DNA from: Lepidostoma basale
Taxonomy: Eukaryota > Arthropoda > Insecta > Trichoptera > Lepidostomatidae
Direction: 5' to 3'
DNA length: 64,000 nt
NCBI GenBank assembly: GCA_022606425.2
Contig: JAHDVF020000010.1
Location: forward strand, 1,612,001-1,676,000
Shown here: in pieces, positions 60,961-64,000 of the stretch
Numbering within the stretch: position 1 is the stretch's first letter
Layout of the letters: the number at the start of each line of letters is the position of its first letter
Notes under the pieces: generated by a model
Seen by the model: only the letters and a program-made list of their open reading frames with translations
The model's database searches: none
Told to the model about the DNA's origin: nothing
Made by a program: the position numbers and the translations under genes

Positions 60961-63766
60961 ATAATGATAAAAATATTTAAATTGAAAAATCTACCACCTG
61001 GTCAACCATATGTTATGAATTGGTCTCATATAAGGTTGACAACACTAGTTCCACATGGAAATTTGGGGGTACTATTTGCAAACATGACTCCTTTCCAAAA
61101 ACATATTTTATGGAAAAATCCAATAAACTATTTTTTAAAAGCATTATATATTTTTTTATTAATATGAACAATGTTTTTGAATATTAAAAATAAGATATTT
61201 ATCTACATAAGTTAACATTTAACTAACTAAATATAATTATTGAATACATTCGACATTGAAAATGATAGTTGTAATATGCTCTACTTGGATTATTCCGGCA
61301 TTGCATTATAAATGTATGAGACGGCATTAATCACGCGACTTCAAACCGAGCTTCTTATTGTCGATGCCTCACATACGCCGCGGAATGGTCCGTTTTTTAA
61401 ATGAGGCCAATTTGCAAGTCTCAACATACTTTAAATTGATATTCTGGAAGGAATCGTGCCGACTTTAAAAATTCCCTCAGATAGTATTTTACTTTACGAA
61501 ACCAAATTTATGGCTAAATATTCAATTATGTTGGAATGAACTGTGTTTGCAAAGCACCCCCTCGTGAAGTGCAAGATATCTAAGATGTCAGTCACGTAAA
61601 CATTGTATTAATTTAAAATACAAGTCTTAAATAGCAGTCATTAAGTTATAAAATGTATATTTATATGACTGAATGTAAATATTATATGACCTTCCAACTG
61701 ATCACTGTTCTCTAGTCTATCTAAATCTTCTAGAACAAATAAAATGTTATAGAAATCTTTTTTTGATCCACTGCAATATTTTTAAAACCTGTTCTAGTCA
61801 AAATGATTTTAATAAACAGAAGTCAAAGACGAAATAATATTATATTTTAAAATGTACATGGTTCAATGTGTATTTATTGAAAACAATTGTACTCTAAAAA
61901 CATATTTTTTTAAATATATATGAAAATATTGTGCATAAATTTAAATACCATAAAAAAAAAACACAAATTGTGAAACTAGTTATGCAACAGTCGGCAAATA
62001 AGAAAAAAACGGGATCAAATTATTCAGAGTCCATAATCTGATTCTTCATGAATAAATTGTGAAAAAAAATCACCCGCTCATTCTAAATGATATTATAATT
62101 GTAGAACAAAACATTACGATAGTTAAATTTTATGACTTTTTACATATTTATTCGTCAGCTCCAAAGTATACAGGAAAAATTATTAAACATAAAATTTTTA
62201 ACTATGTCTATGGTAAAAGAGCATGGTATATTTATAAAATACATGATACTGTTCATTTAGGATACTATACTAACAATCATTATAACTTGTACTTGAAAAG
62301 TGAATCATTATCCAGTTTGTTGGAGGGGTCGTATCATAAAATGTTTGTGAATCATTTTACATAACGATCTAAAAGATCATAGTACAGCGCTTGCGGTAAT
62401 TGCTGCACTTTGGCCTCTAATTAAATATTAATACATATAAAATTAAAACTAAAACAGATCCCTCATTAAGTTCAAATATAATTCATAAAGCAATTACCAT
62501 GAAAATAATCTTAATTACACATAAATCGGACAAAAACGATTTAGGAAAAATAATATTATTCATCTAAATTATATACAATACTCCACAACTTAAAATACAT
62601 AATCCCGGGATTAAACAAAGGCGGAAAACCTTTCAACAGATCTATGTATCTAAGTTACGGATGTTTAGACCTCTAAATATATTGTGGGCTCAATATTATA
62701 ACATGGTAAATTAAAATTCTCTATTCTTAGAAAACGGCATTTTTAGTTTCAAGGTCAAATTATTAATTACCATGTAGTACTAGAGAAGTGAAATTGTATA
62801 TTTCTTGCATAAGAGAGTAGTTTTGGGTGAAACTTAAAGGTAACATCAGATATCTACTTCTTATATTTCCACGTTTACGACTTACCTAAATATGAAAATG
62901 TTAAAGTGTAAAGAGAAATACTATTTGAAGAAAACTACTTACAGTATTATAAAGCCCCTTCGATGAGCAATCCGTTGATGTAAACAACTTGCCAAATTTC
63001 AAAGTTACCTTGTTTTAGTACTAAGCCCACAAAATTAAATTTTTGTTTAGTAATAAGTGATTAAAAACAAGACTAGTGTGATAATTTTTACTCTATATTT
63101 TTTAAATAAGCCACAAGAGCAAGAAGAAAGGTTTCCATAACTATTTAATAATTTTCGGAACATACAAGTATTTTAAATAGCTATTTACTCTACCACACCC
63201 AAGTATTCAAATAATTTTTCAGACTACTTATAATTAAATCACTGAAAACACTATAAATACAGGGAAAACACTGTTATAGAAACTTATCATATTGGGATAT
63301 GGTCTGCTGCATAAATATATTAACAAAACAACGCTGCAAAACAAGTCAAACGTCTTCATTTGAATTCAAACAGAATATCTGAATAAACTTATGAGATTTT
63401 TACATGCTCACAAGCGTAACACGTTTAGAACAAATTTGTAAAATATCAGTGTTTGATATGAAACGGTGCATTAATAAAATGTAAACATGAAATATTTTTA
63501 AATAACAATTTCGAGTCTGGTAAAATGATTCTTAAATCGACAACAACAAAAAACTGTTAACTTAGACATACTGTTTAAAAGTGATATTGATAATATATAG
63601 ATAAAAACTTATTTATTTTAAATTACAAAATCATTAGCAAGCTAATTATGATGTTTATAAGAATAAACAAAGTAACAGTTCAACATTATTAAATAATGCT
63701 CATCAATTAAGAAAGATTTTAAATAGAAAATAATTTTTAAAAAAAACACGTTTATACTTTGTTTTT

Positions 63767-63875
63767 CGAACCAACCGGTTTCGCTCCCGCCGGAGTTTCA
63801 TCAGAGGTTATAAAAACAAACTGTCATCTTTGTAACCCTGACGAAGCTCCGCCAGGAGCGAAATTAGTTGGTTCG
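63767..63875. repeat. Foldback repeat, family FB3, copy 2
   Basis: Arms CGAACCAACCGGTTTCGCTCC and GGAGCGAAATTAGTTGGTTCG pair, and CCGGAGTTTCATCAG pairs with CTGACGAAGCTCCG. The arms are about 40 bp and the spacer about 28 bp. Each arm read outward from the centre has CTGAYGA, a short stem-loop, then GAAA. Confidence 0.75.
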
Positions 63876-64000
63876 ATAAAACAAAATAAAGTGGTGTAAA
63901 AGCAAAGCATTAAAATGTTTTGAAATTATTTTCAATAATATGTAATTCCACACCGCAAAGAAAAGTGCTACAAGATTTTAAATAGTCAAAGAAGTCAAAT

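Larger units (their letters stand above)
60585..64000. other. Upstream NPC1 intron or flank, AT-rich
   Basis: No N-terminal NPC1 domain exon was found here, so the rest of the gene must start beyond 64000 or be interrupted. Contents seen: an FB1 fragment at 60888-60960 and an FB3 foldback at 63767-63875. Two AT-rich frames, 60964-61167 (67 aa, ATG start) and 62059-62364 (101 aa, GTG as first codon), are unassigned. Confidence 0.5.

Overview
The window looks like nuclear DNA from an insect. It is AT-rich (roughly two-thirds A+T by eye), its protein-coding genes are split by GT-AG introns, and the space between exons is filled with non-LTR retrotransposon scraps, decayed mariner copies, many MITEs, tRNA-derived SINEs and simple repeats. 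I cannot fix the insect order from the sequence. Exon joins below were checked by reading phase: every internal junction quoted keeps a single open frame.

Layout: (1) 1-5.4 kb, repeats only: tails of Jockey/CR1/RTE-like elements and a large foldback. (2) 5.9-8.8 kb (+): a four- or five-exon gene for an unnamed protein with a Cys-His-Asp arrangement resembling the arylamine N-acetyltransferase / transglutaminase-like fold. (3) 9-14.5 kb: retroelement fragments and MITEs. (4) 15.1-23.6 kb (-): a complete nine-exon gene for myeloid leukemia factor (Mlf), 295 residues. (5) 24.4-37.1 kb (+): a complete four-exon gene for a sarcoplasmic calcium-binding protein (Scp), 196 residues, with a 9.3-kb first intron full of transposons. 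Mlf and Scp start back to back, 788 bp apart. (6) 38-41 kb: three well-preserved terminal-inverted-repeat elements. (7) 41.3-60.6 kb (-): most of NPC1, the sterol/patched-family transporter. Its first luminal domain and first membrane helix must lie beyond base 64000; from the first cytosolic loop to the C-terminus it is here in 13 core exons.

The most interesting points are in NPC1. Two 93-nt exons at 59.4 and 60.5 kb have equal length, identical phases and alignable proteins, and look like a duplicated pair of cassette (perhaps mutually exclusive) exons for the first cytosolic loop. A second possible last exon at 41.3 kb is entered in the same phase as the one at 44.7 kb and would give NPC1 a different cytosolic tail. 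Between the two tails sits a 26-bp minisatellite with a three-unit higher-order pattern.

The transposon fossils are unusually readable: hAT elements with exact 8-bp target duplications, PIF/Harbinger-like elements with TAA/TTA duplications, piggyBac-like MITEs bounded by TTAA, and two cases where one element sits cleanly inside another. Several foldback repeats carry motifs resembling a hammerhead ribozyme core. I found no CRISPR, operon or bacterial feature and no recognisable viral gene.
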